From Pseudomonas sp. GM74 (GTDB taxonomy: Bacteria; Pseudomonadota; Gammaproteobacteria; Pseudomonadales; Pseudomonadaceae), in NCBI RefSeq assembly GCF_000282455.1, contig NZ_AKJG01000108.1, forward strand, positions 35,649-99,648: a DNA stretch of 64,000 nucleotides, in the 5' to 3' direction. The translations under genes and the position numbers were made by a program. Positions 52,213 to 60,998 of this stretch are shown here, piece by piece (position 1 is the stretch's first letter; each line of letters opens with the position of its first letter). The notes beneath the pieces were generated by a model. The model had not been told where the DNA came from, did no database searches, and saw only the letters and a list, made by a program, of their open reading frames with translations.

Positions 52213-52247
52213 TTATCCACAGGCAGTTCCACAGGCATTGTGGGTAA
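52213..52247. promoter_or_regulatory. DnaA-box-like cluster
   Basis: A perfect TTATCCACA (52213-52221) is followed by TGTGGGTAA at 52239-52247, the reverse complement of TTACCCACA. They lie just beyond the HDAC-like stop. Could bind DnaA; there is no sign of an origin. Confidence 0.35.
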
Positions 52248-52259
52248 AGCATCCACAGC

Positions 52260-53180
52260 TCAGTGACAACCTGATGACTGCCAGACGCGCTGCGCACTGT
52301 GATGGAGAATGCCGTGACGGCGGGCCAGGGCCTGGCGGTCCTTGCTGTAGCCGCCGCCGATCACCCCGACCAGCGGAATGTCACGGCCCAGGCAATGGCG
52401 CATCACGCTTTCATCGCGGGCGGCGACGCCTTCGTCTGTCAGCTTCAGATAGCCCAGGGCGTCGTCCTTATGCACATCGACCCCGGCGTCATACAGCACC
52501 AGGTCCGGTTGGTAGAGCGGCAGCAGGTAGTTGAGTGCATCGTCCACCACCTTCAGGTAATCGGCATCGCCCATGCCGTTGGGCAGCGGAATGTCCCAAT
52601 CACTTTCGGCCTTGCGCGCAGGAAAATTCTTTTCGCAGTGTAGGGAAACGGTCACCGCCTCCGGTGTGTTGTGCAGTATTCGTGCGGTCCCGTCGCCCTG
52701 ATGCACATCGCAATCGAAGATCAGCACCCGATTCACCCGACCACTTTCCAGCAGGTAATGGCTGATCACCGCCAGGTCATTGAAGATGCAGAAGCCGGCC
52801 GGGTAGTCGTAGTGCGCATGGTGGGTGCCACCCGCCAGGTGACAGGCCAGACCATGCTCCAGCGCCTGCTCGGCCGCCAGCAACGAGCCACCGACCGCTC
52901 GAACCGTACGCCGGGCCAGGGCTTCGTTCCAGGGCAGGCCAAGGCGGCGCTGGTCTTCGCGGGATAATTCGCCACTCATGTAGCGCTCGATATACGAAGG
53001 GTCATGGGCGAGGGCGAGAATCTCTGCCGGACACAGATCCGGGCGCAACAGGTCCGTGTCGCGGGTCAGGCCGCTGTCCACCAGGTGATCGCGCAACAGG
53101 CGGAACTTGTCCATGGGGAAGCGGTGGTCCGCCGGAAACTCGGGGCTGTAGTCTTCGTGATAAATCAGCGGGAGCGGCAT
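52260..53180 (-). CDS. Histone-deacetylase-like amidohydrolase
   Basis: 306 aa from the ATG at 53180 (MPLPLIYHEDYSPEF). Arginase/deacetylase fold with the zinc site: GGTHHAHYDYPAGFCIFND (tandem His), IFDCDVHQGDGTA (DXH) and DAGVDVHKDD, and the final GGGYS with its transition-state region. Bacterial members act on acetylated polyamines, acetoin-related or other small amides; acetoin-utilisation AcuC and acetylpolyamine hydrolases are relatives. Substrate unknown. Confidence 0.92.
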   Translation of the reverse strand: MPLPLIYHEDYSPEFPADHRFPMDKFRLLRDHLVDSGLTRDTDLLRPDLCPAEILALAHDPSYIERYMSGELSREDQRRLGLPWNEALARRTVRAVGGSLLAAEQALEHGLACHLAGGTHHAHYDYPAGFCIFNDLAVISHYLLESGRVNRVLIFDCDVHQGDGTARILHNTPEAVTVSLHCEKNFPARKAESDWDIPLPNGMGDADYLKVVDDALNYLLPLYQPDLVLYDAGVDVHKDDALGYLKLTDEGVAARDESVMRHCLGRDIPLVGVIGGGYSKDRQALARRHGILHHSAQRVWQSSGCH

Positions 53181-53258
53181 GATGATTTCATTCAGGAATG
53201 AGAGAAGGATCCTACCAGCGTTGTAGACTTGCGGCATGCAAACGGAGGGCGGGGAGCA

Positions 53259-53828
53259 ATGGAGCCAATACTGGAGCTTGAAAGCGCTCGGCTGCTGTTG
53301 CGCCAGTGGCGCGATGAAGATTTGCCGGAGTTTGCCGCGATGTGTGCCGATCCGCAGGTGATGCGCTATTTTCCGGCAACCTTGAGCCGGTTGGAAAGCG
53401 CATCATTGATCGGGCGAATCCGTGGTCATTTCGCCGAGCATGGTTATGGTCTCTGGGCCTTGCAGCGAAAAGATTCCGGCCAGTTCATCGGGTTTACCGG
53501 GCTCAACGTGGTCGGATTCGACGCGCCTTTCACCCCCGCCACGGAAATCGGCTGGCGCCTGGCCCGTGAGCACTGGGGCTTGGGTTACGCCAGTGAAGCG
53601 GCGTGGACCGCTCTGCGCTGCGGGTTCGACCGCTTGCCGCTGAAAGAGGTCGTGGCTTTCACGACGCAAACCAATCTGCCGTCAGAGAAAGTCATGCAGG
53701 CCATCGGCATGCATCATTATCCGGCGGATGACTTCGATCACCCGCGACTGGAAGCCGATCATCCGTTGCGTCGGCATGTGCTGTATCGCATCAGCCGCGA
53801 ACAATGGCTGCAAACCTTGCATGGATAA
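53259..53828 (+). CDS. GNAT family N-acetyltransferase (RimJ/RimL type)
   Basis: 189 aa from the ATG at 53259 (MEPILELESARLLLRQWRDED), preceded by GGGGAG. The acetyl-CoA-binding region is around EIGWRLAREHWGLGYASEAAWTAL, the hallmark of RimJ/RimL-like acetyltransferases (Acetyltransf_3). The C-terminal SEKVMQAIGMHHYPADDFDHP is also conserved. Substrate unknown. Divergent from the HDAC-like gene. Confidence 0.9.
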   Translation: MEPILELESARLLLRQWRDEDLPEFAAMCADPQVMRYFPATLSRLESASLIGRIRGHFAEHGYGLWALQRKDSGQFIGFTGLNVVGFDAPFTPATEIGWRLAREHWGLGYASEAAWTALRCGFDRLPLKEVVAFTTQTNLPSEKVMQAIGMHHYPADDFDHPRLEADHPLRRHVLYRISREQWLQTLHG

Positions 53829-53932
53829 CCCGGCACGGACGTTTACAATGGCCCTCATGGGTAGAGTCCCGAAACTGAATCGAGCGTTGCAGCCAAGGCT
53901 GCGCGGCAATGTTTTGCGTGAGGAGCATCTGA

Positions 53933-54802
53933 ATGAGCCAAGTGTTGGATGATCTGGTCGACCTGCTGACCCTGGAACCGATCGAAGAAAACCTGTTCCG
54001 TGGCCGCAGCCAGGACCTGGGCTTTCGTCAGCTGTTCGGTGGTCAGGTGCTCGGCCAGTCGCTGTCGGCGGCCAGTCAGACGGTTGAAGAGGCGCGCCAT
54101 GTGCATTCGATGCACGGCTATTTCCTGCGTCCGGGCGATGCCGGATTACCGGTGGTGTATCAGGTTGACCGGGTGCGTGACGGTGGCAGTTTCAGCACGC
54201 GCCGGGTGACGGCGATCCAGAAGGGCCACCCGATCTTCACCTGCAGTGCGTCGTTCCAGTACGACGAGGACGGTTTCCAGCACCAGAGCGAGATGCCGCA
54301 AGTGGTCGGCCCGGAAAACCTGCCATCGGAGCTGGAAATCACCCAGCAGCGCGCGCACCTGATCCCCGAGAAAATGCGCGAAAAACTGCTGTGCCCCAAG
54401 CCGATCGAATTTCGCCCGGTGACCGAGAAAGATCCCTACAACCCGTTGCCCTCCGATCCGGTCAAGTACGTCTGGTTCCGCGCCGATGGCGCCTTGGCCG
54501 ATTCGCCGGCGCTGCATAAATACCTGCTGGCCTATGCATCGGACTTCGGCCTGCTGGTCACCTCGATGCAGCCCCATGGCAAATCGGTCTGGCACAAGGA
54601 CATGCAAGTCGCCAGCCTCGATCACGCGCTGTGGTTCCACCAGGATCTGCGTGCCGATGACTGGTTGCTCTACGCAATGGACAGTCCGTGGGCCGGCAAC
54701 TCGCGCGGATTCTCCCGTGGCAGCGTGTTCAACCGCGCGGGGCAACTGGTGGCCTCGGTCACTCAGGAAGGCTTGATCCGTCACCGCAAGGATTGGGCGT
54801 GA
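53933..54802 (+). CDS. tesB: Acyl-CoA thioesterase II
   Basis: 289 aa, full length for TesB (E. coli 286 aa). Double hot-dog fold with MSQVLDDLVDLLTLEPIEENLFRG, FGGQVLGQSLSAA, FLRPGD, and SLDHALWFHQDLRADDWLLYAMDSPWAG at the catalytic second domain. Hydrolyses medium- and long-chain acyl-CoAs. AGGAG sits 8 bases upstream. The TGA overlaps the start of the HAD gene. Confidence 0.95.
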   Translation: MSQVLDDLVDLLTLEPIEENLFRGRSQDLGFRQLFGGQVLGQSLSAASQTVEEARHVHSMHGYFLRPGDAGLPVVYQVDRVRDGGSFSTRRVTAIQKGHPIFTCSASFQYDEDGFQHQSEMPQVVGPENLPSELEITQQRAHLIPEKMREKLLCPKPIEFRPVTEKDPYNPLPSDPVKYVWFRADGALADSPALHKYLLAYASDFGLLVTSMQPHGKSVWHKDMQVASLDHALWFHQDLRADDWLLYAMDSPWAGNSRGFSRGSVFNRAGQLVASVTQEGLIRHRKDWA

Positions 54803-55392
54803 GCCTGGCCGACGTGCGTCACTGGGTGTTCGACATGGACGGCACCCTGACGGTGGCTGTGCACGACTTCGCAGCAATTCGCGTGGCATTGGCGATTCCT
54901 GCCGAACACGACATCCTGACCCATCTCGCCGCACTGCCGGCCGATGAAGCCGCTGCCAAGCACGCGTGGTTGCTGGAGCATGAACGGGACCTGGCCCTCG
55001 GTTCGCAACCGGCACCGGGAGCGGTGGAGCTGGTGCGCGAGCTGGCCGGGCGCGGTTATCGCCTGGGCATTCTCACGCGCAATGCCCGGGAGCTGGCGCA
55101 TGTCACGCTGGAGGCCATTGGCCTGGCCGACTGCTTTGCGCTGGAGGATGTGTTGGGCCGCGATGATGCACCGCCCAAGCCGCATCCGGGCGGGCTGCTG
55201 AAACTGGCCGAAGCGTGGAAGGTGCCGGCGAGCGAGATGGTGATGGTGGGTGACTACCGGTTCGATCTCGATTGCGGGCGAGCGGCGGGTGCACGCACGG
55301 TGCTGGTGAATCTGCCGGATAATCCATGGCCGGAACTGACCGATTGGCATGCGGCGGATTGTGTCGAGTTGCGGCAGATGCTGTCGGCTTGA
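54799..55392 (+). CDS. HAD-superfamily hydrolase (phosphatase, IA type)
   Basis: 197 aa from a GTG at 54799 that overlaps the tesB stop (GTGA), so translation is coupled. Motif I VFDMDGTLT, motif II LTRN, and motif IV GDYRFDLDCGRAAG are present with a conserved Lys before PPKPHPGG. The cap is short and helical, as in subclass IA phosphoglycolate-phosphatase-like enzymes. Substrate unknown; the link with tesB is positional only. Confidence 0.9.
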   Translation: MSLADVRHWVFDMDGTLTVAVHDFAAIRVALAIPAEHDILTHLAALPADEAAAKHAWLLEHERDLALGSQPAPGAVELVRELAGRGYRLGILTRNARELAHVTLEAIGLADCFALEDVLGRDDAPPKPHPGGLLKLAEAWKVPASEMVMVGDYRFDLDCGRAAGARTVLVNLPDNPWPELTDWHAADCVELRQMLSA

Positions 55393-55405
55393 GGAAGTGG
55401 TTGGT

Positions 55406-55520
55406 TGATCTGACGCCTTCGCGGGCAAGCCCGCTCCCACAGGGTTCTCGGCAGTACACAATGTTAGTGTTCACTGAAGATCACTGTGGGAGCGGGCTTG
55501 CCCGCGAAGGCGTCAGATCA
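55406..55520. repeat. REPIN, perfect 37-bp arms
   Basis: Arms 55406-55442 and 55484-55520 are exact complements and extend past the usual REP core with tgatctgacgcc at the outer ends. Lies between convergent genes. Confidence 0.92.
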
Positions 55521-55533
55521 GGCAGTGCAACAC

Positions 55534-56493
55534 CTACTGCCCAAACAGCGCCTTCTGCCCCTCCGGCGAGGTAAACATCCCGTCCCCGTTATGCCCAACC
55601 CCGGGCACTTCAATCAATTGCTGCTTCAACCCTTGCGGTTGCAGCCGCTTCAGATAATCGAAGTAGTAACGCCCACGGGCCAATCGAGATGGCCCTTGCG
55701 CCCTGGCCTCACAACTCTTGTCCAGCGCCGGATGATTCGGGTCGGTGTCCTGCTGCCCCAGCAGATAAACGACTTCACGCTTGAGGTAACTTTCCTGCAA
55801 CTGCGCGGCGCTTTGCCCTTCGGCGTAGGCCGGTAAATCCGCCAGCCCGTACTTCCAGCGATTGAAGTTCGGGCAACCGGCGTGGCTGAACGCCACGGGC
55901 CTGCGCTCATCGAAATAAGCGTAGGAGGACGGATTGGCGATCACGTAGCGCACCTGCACGCCGGCCGCATCGAGGTCGGATTGCGCGTGACCGAGCAATG
56001 CATAGCGCTGAACCACCTGTGCGCCGCCAGAGTGCCCCGCGATGACGATTTGCTTCACATCCGGAAACTGCTGACGGTCACTCAAGCGGGCGATGATTTC
56101 GTCGAGCGCCGCGTAGGAACTCAGCCGAAACGGTGCCGTGGATTCGCCGCCGGCCATCCATTCATTACCTTGCCAGCGCAGAACGGTGTCGGCCACCGGA
56201 TGGACCGCAATGTCGGTTTCATTGAGGAATTGCGGGGCGATCACCAGGGTCGTTGCGCTTTGCCCGGCCAGTTCGGTCGCGTGCTCACCGCTCTGCAGAT
56301 AGGTTTGCGCGTTGCGCAAGCGACCGTGGAGGATGATCAGCACCCGTTCGATTTTTGCCGGGGCGGGGCTGATGCCCACCGCGATTTCACCTGATTTCAA
56401 CAGCAGGCGCCCTGAGCTGAGTTCCTTGACCCCATGCTCGGCGGCCTGGGACGTTGCGCAAGTAAACAGAACAACCAACAACCACTTCTTCAT
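55534..56493 (-). CDS. Exported alpha/beta hydrolase
   Basis: 319 aa. The signal peptide (MKKWLLVVLFTCATSQAAEHG) is cleaved near residue 18. The nucleophile elbow is IAGHSGGAQV (Ser in GHSGG); the start of the fold is RVLIILHGRLRNA, and a late His is in VPGVGHNGDGMF. The order fits a serine hydrolase or esterase of unknown substrate. Its start codon directly abuts the stop of the zinc-metallopeptidase gene, so they form an operon. Confidence 0.87.
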   Translation of the reverse strand: MKKWLLVVLFTCATSQAAEHGVKELSSGRLLLKSGEIAVGISPAPAKIERVLIILHGRLRNAQTYLQSGEHATELAGQSATTLVIAPQFLNETDIAVHPVADTVLRWQGNEWMAGGESTAPFRLSSYAALDEIIARLSDRQQFPDVKQIVIAGHSGGAQVVQRYALLGHAQSDLDAAGVQVRYVIANPSSYAYFDERRPVAFSHAGCPNFNRWKYGLADLPAYAEGQSAAQLQESYLKREVVYLLGQQDTDPNHPALDKSCEARAQGPSRLARGRYYFDYLKRLQPQGLKQQLIEVPGVGHNGDGMFTSPEGQKALFGQ

Positions 56494-57384
56494 TTACAGA
56501 TTTTTCGTCGCAAAGGTATCGCACTGGCTTACCTGGCCTTGGGCGAAACCGGTTTTGAACCAGCGCACCCGTTGCGCCGACGTACCGTGAGTGAACGAGT
56601 CCGGGACCACGCGGCCCTGACCCTGTTGCTGCAAACGATCGTCACCGATGGCGTTCGCTGCGTTCAGTGCTTCTTCGATGTCGCCTGGTTCCAGCCAGTT
56701 CAGGCGCTTCTGCGCATTGTTGGCCCAGACACCGGCCAGGCAATCGGCCTGAAGTTCCTGACGAACCAGCAAACCGCCGTCGCCTTCCATCTGCCGGCCT
56801 TGTTGGCGTGCTGCCTGAATTTTCGCGGACACCCCAAGCAGGGTCTGCACATGGTGTCCGACTTCGTGAGCGATCACGTAGGCCTGGGCGAAGTCGCCCG
56901 CGGCGGAAAAGCGTTGGGACATCTCCTGGAAGAACGCCATGTCCAGGTAGACCTTCTGGTCGGCCGGGCAATAGAAGGGGCCGGTCGCCGAGGTGGCCAG
57001 GCCGCAGGCCGAATTCACCCGGTTGCTGAACAGCACCAGGGTCGGGTCCTTATATTGGCGGCCGACCTGCTGGAATATCGCGCCCCAGGTGTCTTCGGTA
57101 TCGCCAAGGATTGAACGCACGAACTCCGCGCTTTCATCATTGACCGGCGGTGCCTTGCGACTCTGGTTGGTGGCGGGCGCCGATTGCTGGTCCATTTGCC
57201 CGGCCAGTTGTCCGAGGATCTGCAGCGGATCCTGGCCGGTGATCCAGCCGATGCCGACAATCAGGAGGATCGCCGTCAGGCTCAGTCCCTTGCCACCGCC
57301 AAAACGCATGCCGCCACCGCCGCCAACATCATCGCCACGGGCGTCGACCACGTTGTCGCTGCGTCGGCCTTTTTTCCATAGCAT
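56494..57384 (-). CDS. Neutral zinc metallopeptidase (YpfJ family)
   Basis: 296 aa from the ATG at 57384 (MLWKKGRRSDNVVDARGDD). One membrane helix (SLTAILLIVGIGWITG, about residues 35-50) follows a Gly-rich segment. The HEXXH zinc motif is His173-Glu174-...-His177 in VIAHEVGHHVQ, and the third ligand lies in the downstream LQADCLAGVW. This is the YpfJ/KPN_02809-type family (also called putative neutral zinc metallopeptidase); role unknown. Co-transcribed with the exported hydrolase. Confidence 0.92.
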   Translation of the reverse strand: MLWKKGRRSDNVVDARGDDVGGGGGMRFGGGKGLSLTAILLIVGIGWITGQDPLQILGQLAGQMDQQSAPATNQSRKAPPVNDESAEFVRSILGDTEDTWGAIFQQVGRQYKDPTLVLFSNRVNSACGLATSATGPFYCPADQKVYLDMAFFQEMSQRFSAAGDFAQAYVIAHEVGHHVQTLLGVSAKIQAARQQGRQMEGDGGLLVRQELQADCLAGVWANNAQKRLNWLEPGDIEEALNAANAIGDDRLQQQGQGRVVPDSFTHGTSAQRVRWFKTGFAQGQVSQCDTFATKNL

Positions 57385-57610
57385 GTGGGAATCCTCTTCT
57401 ATTCCGGGTAAAGCTCCGTGCGATGAGTGTTGCTGCCAAGTGGGAGCGGCGCCAGTCCGGTCGTCCGTCTTTTTCTCGCGCACAGGCTGATTCCCTGCAC
57501 CCCGCGAGGGGCTGCCGAGAACATTTCAGGCTTGTATTGAACACGGATACCCCATCGAATTCCGTCGGGCGATGGTTTTTTATCGTGAGGGCGATCGCCG
57601 GTCTTGCGGA

Positions 57611-58143
57611 TTACTCGTCGAATGCATCCCACACCGGCGCAAAGTCAGGGCTGACCTGGCGTTCGCGTTTAGGCAGGCTGGCGATCAACGCACGGTCCTC
57701 ATCATCCAGTCGCACCTCCAGCGCCGCGAGATTGGCCAATTGATTGGACTCGCTGCTGGCCTTGGGGATCGCGGCCACGTTGGGTTGATCGAGCAGCCAT
57801 TTGAGCGCGACCTGGGTCGGCAGTACGCCGTGTTTCGCGGCGATCTGCTGGATGGCCGGGATGTCGGATACCTTGTTGCGCGCCAGTGGCGCATGGAATC
57901 GGGTTGCAGTTGGTCCCACCAGACTTTGGTCGTGACATGGATCTGCTCGCGGGGTGTCGGACTGTTCGCCAGCGCCTGACCGACAGCGTCTTCGTTGTTG
58001 TAGGCCGCTGCCGTGTCGATGTGCCGGTAACCCAGGGCCAGAGCCTGCTCCACGGCACGGGTGCATTCCTCACCGAGCATTGGCCAGGTGCCGAGGCCGA
58101 GTTTCGGCATGTTCAAGCCCTGTGTATTAACGATGTGCTGCAT
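57611..58143 (-). pseudogene. Aldo/keto reductase, broken by an internal deletion with frameshift
   Basis: The first 84 residues from the ATG at 58143 (MQHIVNTQGLNMPKLGLGTW) are a good AKR start with HIDTAAAYNNE (catalytic Tyr) and TTKVWWDQLQPDSM. The reading then continues in another frame, beginning APLARNKVSDIPAIQQ and running 93 residues to DAFDE, the normal AKR end. About 90 middle residues that should carry the catalytic His (HWP) are missing, and the frame changes near 57891-57897. An intact member is about 267 aa. It overlaps the FAD-dehydrogenase gene end by 17 bases, so it was the second gene of that operon. Confidence 0.85.
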
Positions 58144-59875
58144 GGTCGATCTCCTTTTCATAGGCAGTGACGCCTGCGATATGGCGCGCGGCGATGTAGC
58201 CGAAAGTCAGCGCCGGGCCGAGATTGATGCCGCCAGCGGGGTAGTGGCCGCCCATGATGCTGGCCATGTCGCCGCCCGCCGCATACAGGCCGGCGATGGG
58301 GTGCGCCGCGCCATCCAGGACCTGGGCATGTGGGTTGACCTTGAGCCCGGCGAAGGTGCCGAAGCAGCCAGGCTGCACTTTTACGGCATAGAAGGGGCCT
58401 TGTTCGATCGGCGCGACGCATGGGTTGGGTCGTTGCAGTGCGTCACCCTGCTTGCGGTTGTAGGGCGTGGAACCTCGGCCGAACTGCGGGTCCTCGCCGT
58501 TGCGCGCGTGGCGGTTGTATTCCGACACGGTGCTGCGCAAGCCAACCGGGTCGATGCCGCAGGCTGCAGCCAATTCCTCAAGGGTGTTGCCGGTTTTCAG
58601 ATAGCCGCTGCGGATGAAGGATGACAGCGGCACCGGAAATGGCCGAGAGATGCCCAGGCCATAACGACGTTGAAAGCCATGGGTGCAGATCAGCCATGAC
58701 GCCACTTCTTCACCCGGTGGGGCAGCGGCGACCATGGCCGTGACGTAGTCGTAGTAGCCGTTGGCTTCATTGACGAAACGCTGGCCGTTGCTCAGCACAC
58801 CGATGATGCCGGGTTTGCCCCGTTCGATGATGTGTGGAAAGTGTCCCGTGGTGCCGTCGCTGTGCGGCACTTGCGAGACCGGCGCCCAGGCAACGGCGGA
58901 CGCCATGTCGCTATTGACCCGGGCACCGGCACTTTCGCCCAGGCGCAGGCCGTCACCGCAAACGCCGAGGGGCGGCAGGGCCAAATGCTCGTGCCCGGTC
59001 GGTGTGCGGGGGAATAGTGCCTTGCGACGTTCGATGTCATTAGCGAAACCACCTGCTGCGAGCACCACGGCCTTGCGTGCATGGATGCGCACCGAGCCCT
59101 TGGCGGTGATGACCACTGCACCTCGTACCTGATCATTCTCGCGCAGCAATCGGGTCACGGGCGCTGATTCCCAGAGCAACACGCCGAGGTCATCGGCGGA
59201 TTTTGCCAGGCGCGCCACCAAGGCCACACCGTTGACCAGTTGCATCGCCCGGCCATGCATGGCGAGGTCGAACAGGTGCCGGCTGAAACGCCGTGTAACG
59301 TGCCAGGCCGCGGACAGCGAACGAGTCAGGTTGAGGAATGCCGTGAGGTCCGCCCCCGCCATGATTGGCATGCCCATGAACGAAGTTTCCCGCATGGTTT
59401 TGCGCAGACGCTTGAGCAGTGTGCCGGCTTTTCGTGCGTCGTAAGGGGCGGCGATCACCGAGCGTCCACCGGTGCCGGCCCCGGGCGTGTCGCCATGAAT
59501 GTCGGCAATGGTGTTGCCGTCGGCGAACTGCAGCGAGGTGTGCTGCTCGAAGAATGACACCATCCGCGGGCCGGCTTCCAGGAAAGCGTCGATCATCGCC
59601 GGATCAAAATGCTCGCCCAGTTCGTGTTTCAGGTAGGTGCGCGGCAGTTCAACGTCTTCGACGATGCCCGCGCGCCGAGCCAGCGGGTTGCAGGGCACCC
59701 AGGCCCAGCCACCGGACCAGGCCGTGGCACCGCCGAACACCGGGTCCTTTTCCACCACAATGACTTTCAGCCCGTGCCACGCGGCGGTCACGGCCGCCGA
59801 CAGTCCCGCCGCACCGGAGCCAACGATCAGCACATCGCAGTCGATGTCGGGAAGAAAGTGCGCTTGGGCAGGCAT
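58127..59875 (-). CDS. FAD-dependent dehydrogenase (3-ketosteroid-dehydrogenase/fumarate-reductase-like)
   Basis: 582 aa. N-terminal FAD-binding motif LIVGSGAAGLSAAVTAAWHG and the second KDPVFGGATAWSGG mark FAD_binding_2 flavoproteins; the C-terminal AGGDMASIMGGHYPAGGINLGPALTFGYIAARHIAG is typical of the KstD branch. The substrate is unknown; members dehydrogenate steroids, keto-acids or ring alcohols. It lies next to iclR, and a TGGAA-N5-TTCCA site sits 28-44 bases upstream of its start. The downstream AKR in the same operon is broken. Confidence 0.88.
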   Translation of the reverse strand: MPAQAHFLPDIDCDVLIVGSGAAGLSAAVTAAWHGLKVIVVEKDPVFGGATAWSGGWAWVPCNPLARRAGIVEDVELPRTYLKHELGEHFDPAMIDAFLEAGPRMVSFFEQHTSLQFADGNTIADIHGDTPGAGTGGRSVIAAPYDARKAGTLLKRLRKTMRETSFMGMPIMAGADLTAFLNLTRSLSAAWHVTRRFSRHLFDLAMHGRAMQLVNGVALVARLAKSADDLGVLLWESAPVTRLLRENDQVRGAVVITAKGSVRIHARKAVVLAAGGFANDIERRKALFPRTPTGHEHLALPPLGVCGDGLRLGESAGARVNSDMASAVAWAPVSQVPHSDGTTGHFPHIIERGKPGIIGVLSNGQRFVNEANGYYDYVTAMVAAAPPGEEVASWLICTHGFQRRYGLGISRPFPVPLSSFIRSGYLKTGNTLEELAAACGIDPVGLRSTVSEYNRHARNGEDPQFGRGSTPYNRKQGDALQRPNPCVAPIEQGPFYAVKVQPGCFGTFAGLKVNPHAQVLDGAAHPIAGLYAAGGDMASIMGGHYPAGGINLGPALTFGYIAARHIAGVTAYEKEIDHAAHR

Positions 59876-59902
59876 TATTTGAACTCCGGTGTTTTATTGT
59901 TT

Positions 59903-59917
59903 TGGAATCTGGTTCCA
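59903..59917. promoter_or_regulatory. Candidate IclR operator, site 1
   Basis: TGGAA-TCTGG-TTCCA, upstream of the FAD gene. Its reverse strand (TTCTGGAACCAGATTCC) matches site 3 (60999-61018) over most of its length. Confidence 0.6.
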
Positions 59918-59983
59918 GAAAATATAAGAGTCTGCTGAGGCTGAACAAGTCTGGAGGATGCAAAGCGGGCGGTTATCGAACGC

Positions 59984-59997
59984 TCAGTTCCAGATTT
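59984..59997. promoter_or_regulatory. Candidate IclR operator, site 2
   Basis: CAGTTCCAGATTTC; its reverse strand carries AATCTGGAAC exactly as in site 3. It is 53-67 bases upstream of the iclR start, so it may serve autoregulation. Confidence 0.5.
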
Positions 59998-60050
59998 CGC
60001 ATTCGTGCGGTTGTCTTCTAGAATCGAGCAAATTTTGTGTGGAAGCGACC

Positions 60051-60827
60051 ATGGCCGGCAGTCAGATCGAACGTGTTTTCAGTGTGCTCGAAAGCCTCAC
60101 CAGCGATCCCCGTGGCCTGCCGATGCAGACCCTGGCGGAGCAGCTGGATATCCCCAAGAGCGCGACTCATCGCCTGTTGGCCGAACTGATCCGCCTCGGT
60201 TACGTGCGGCAGAATCCGGATAATTTGCGTTATCACCTCTCGACCAAACTGGTGGCGATGGGCTTCCGTTACCTGTCGAGCAGTGGTGCCGACATCGTGC
60301 AGCCGGTGCTTGACCGCCTGGCCCAGGAAGCCGGCGAACTGGTGCGCCTGGGGGTGATCGACGGCGAGCGTCAAACCTGGATCGCCAAATCTCAGGGCGC
60401 GCGTTCCGGTCTGCGTTACGACCCGGACATGGGCCGCGATGCGCCGTTGTTCTACACCGCCTCGGGGCATGCGTGGCTGGCGTGCATGAGCGATGCCGAA
60501 GCCTTGTCGCTGGTGGAGCGGCAGAGCGCGCAGGTGCCGGAACATGTGGGGCCGAACGCGCCGCGTTCGAACATCGAATTGCTCGAACGCCTGCGTCTGG
60601 CGCGGGAGCAGGGCTACGCCTGGGTCGAGGAGAGCTCGGCGGTCGGCACTTCGGCGATTGCGGCCGTGGTGCGCCATCCCGCCGATGGGCGGGTGATCGG
60701 CGTGCTCAGCATCGCCGGGCCGAGCGCACGGATGCCGGGGGCGCGGCTGCATGAGCTGGCGCCGTTGTTGCTGGCGTACACCGAGGAGTTGAGTGCAGCG
60801 AGCCTGGCGTCGGAGTTGTTCAACTAA
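60051..60827 (+). CDS. IclR family transcriptional regulator
   Basis: 258 aa from the ATG at 60051 (MAGSQIERVFSVLESLTSD). N-terminal winged HTH (GLPMQTLAEQLDIPKSATHRLLAELIRLGYVRQ) and an IclR effector domain (LRYDPDMGRDAPLFYTASGHAWLA, EESSAVGTSAIAAVV). IclR proteins bind aromatic or sugar-acid type ligands. It sits between the divergent FAD dehydrogenase and the co-directional Gfo/Idh/MocA operon, with a shared palindromic motif at all three promoters, so it likely controls both. Confidence 0.93.
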   Translation: MAGSQIERVFSVLESLTSDPRGLPMQTLAEQLDIPKSATHRLLAELIRLGYVRQNPDNLRYHLSTKLVAMGFRYLSSSGADIVQPVLDRLAQEAGELVRLGVIDGERQTWIAKSQGARSGLRYDPDMGRDAPLFYTASGHAWLACMSDAEALSLVERQSAQVPEHVGPNAPRSNIELLERLRLAREQGYAWVEESSAVGTSAIAAVVRHPADGRVIGVLSIAGPSARMPGARLHELAPLLLAYTEELSAASLASELFN

Positions 60828-60844
60828 GGCCTGTGCAAATCGAC

Positions 60845-60933
60845 TGTGGGAGCGGGCTTGCTCGCGAATGCGGTGTGTCATGCGATCTGGATGGCGCTGA
60901 CACACTGCATTCGCGAGCAAGCCCACTCCCACA
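60845..60933. repeat. REPIN-type inverted repeat, long arms
   Basis: 36-base arms 60845-60880 and 60898-60933 with two mismatches. Lies between iclR and the next operon, both on the + strand. Confidence 0.9.
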
Positions 60934-60998
60934 TTTTGAACAGTGTTCAGCTTGAGAAGCTGTGCGCTGTTCGAACACTTTCAGGATAGGTCTGTGTG

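Noticed and set aside
52213..52247. Chromosomal replication origin
   Set aside because: Only two box-like sites and no AT-rich unwinding region, dnaA, dnaN or gidA nearby.
5703..60933. CRISPR array
   Set aside because: The repeated elements are inverted, irregularly spaced across 55 kb and variable; no direct repeat array and no cas genes.
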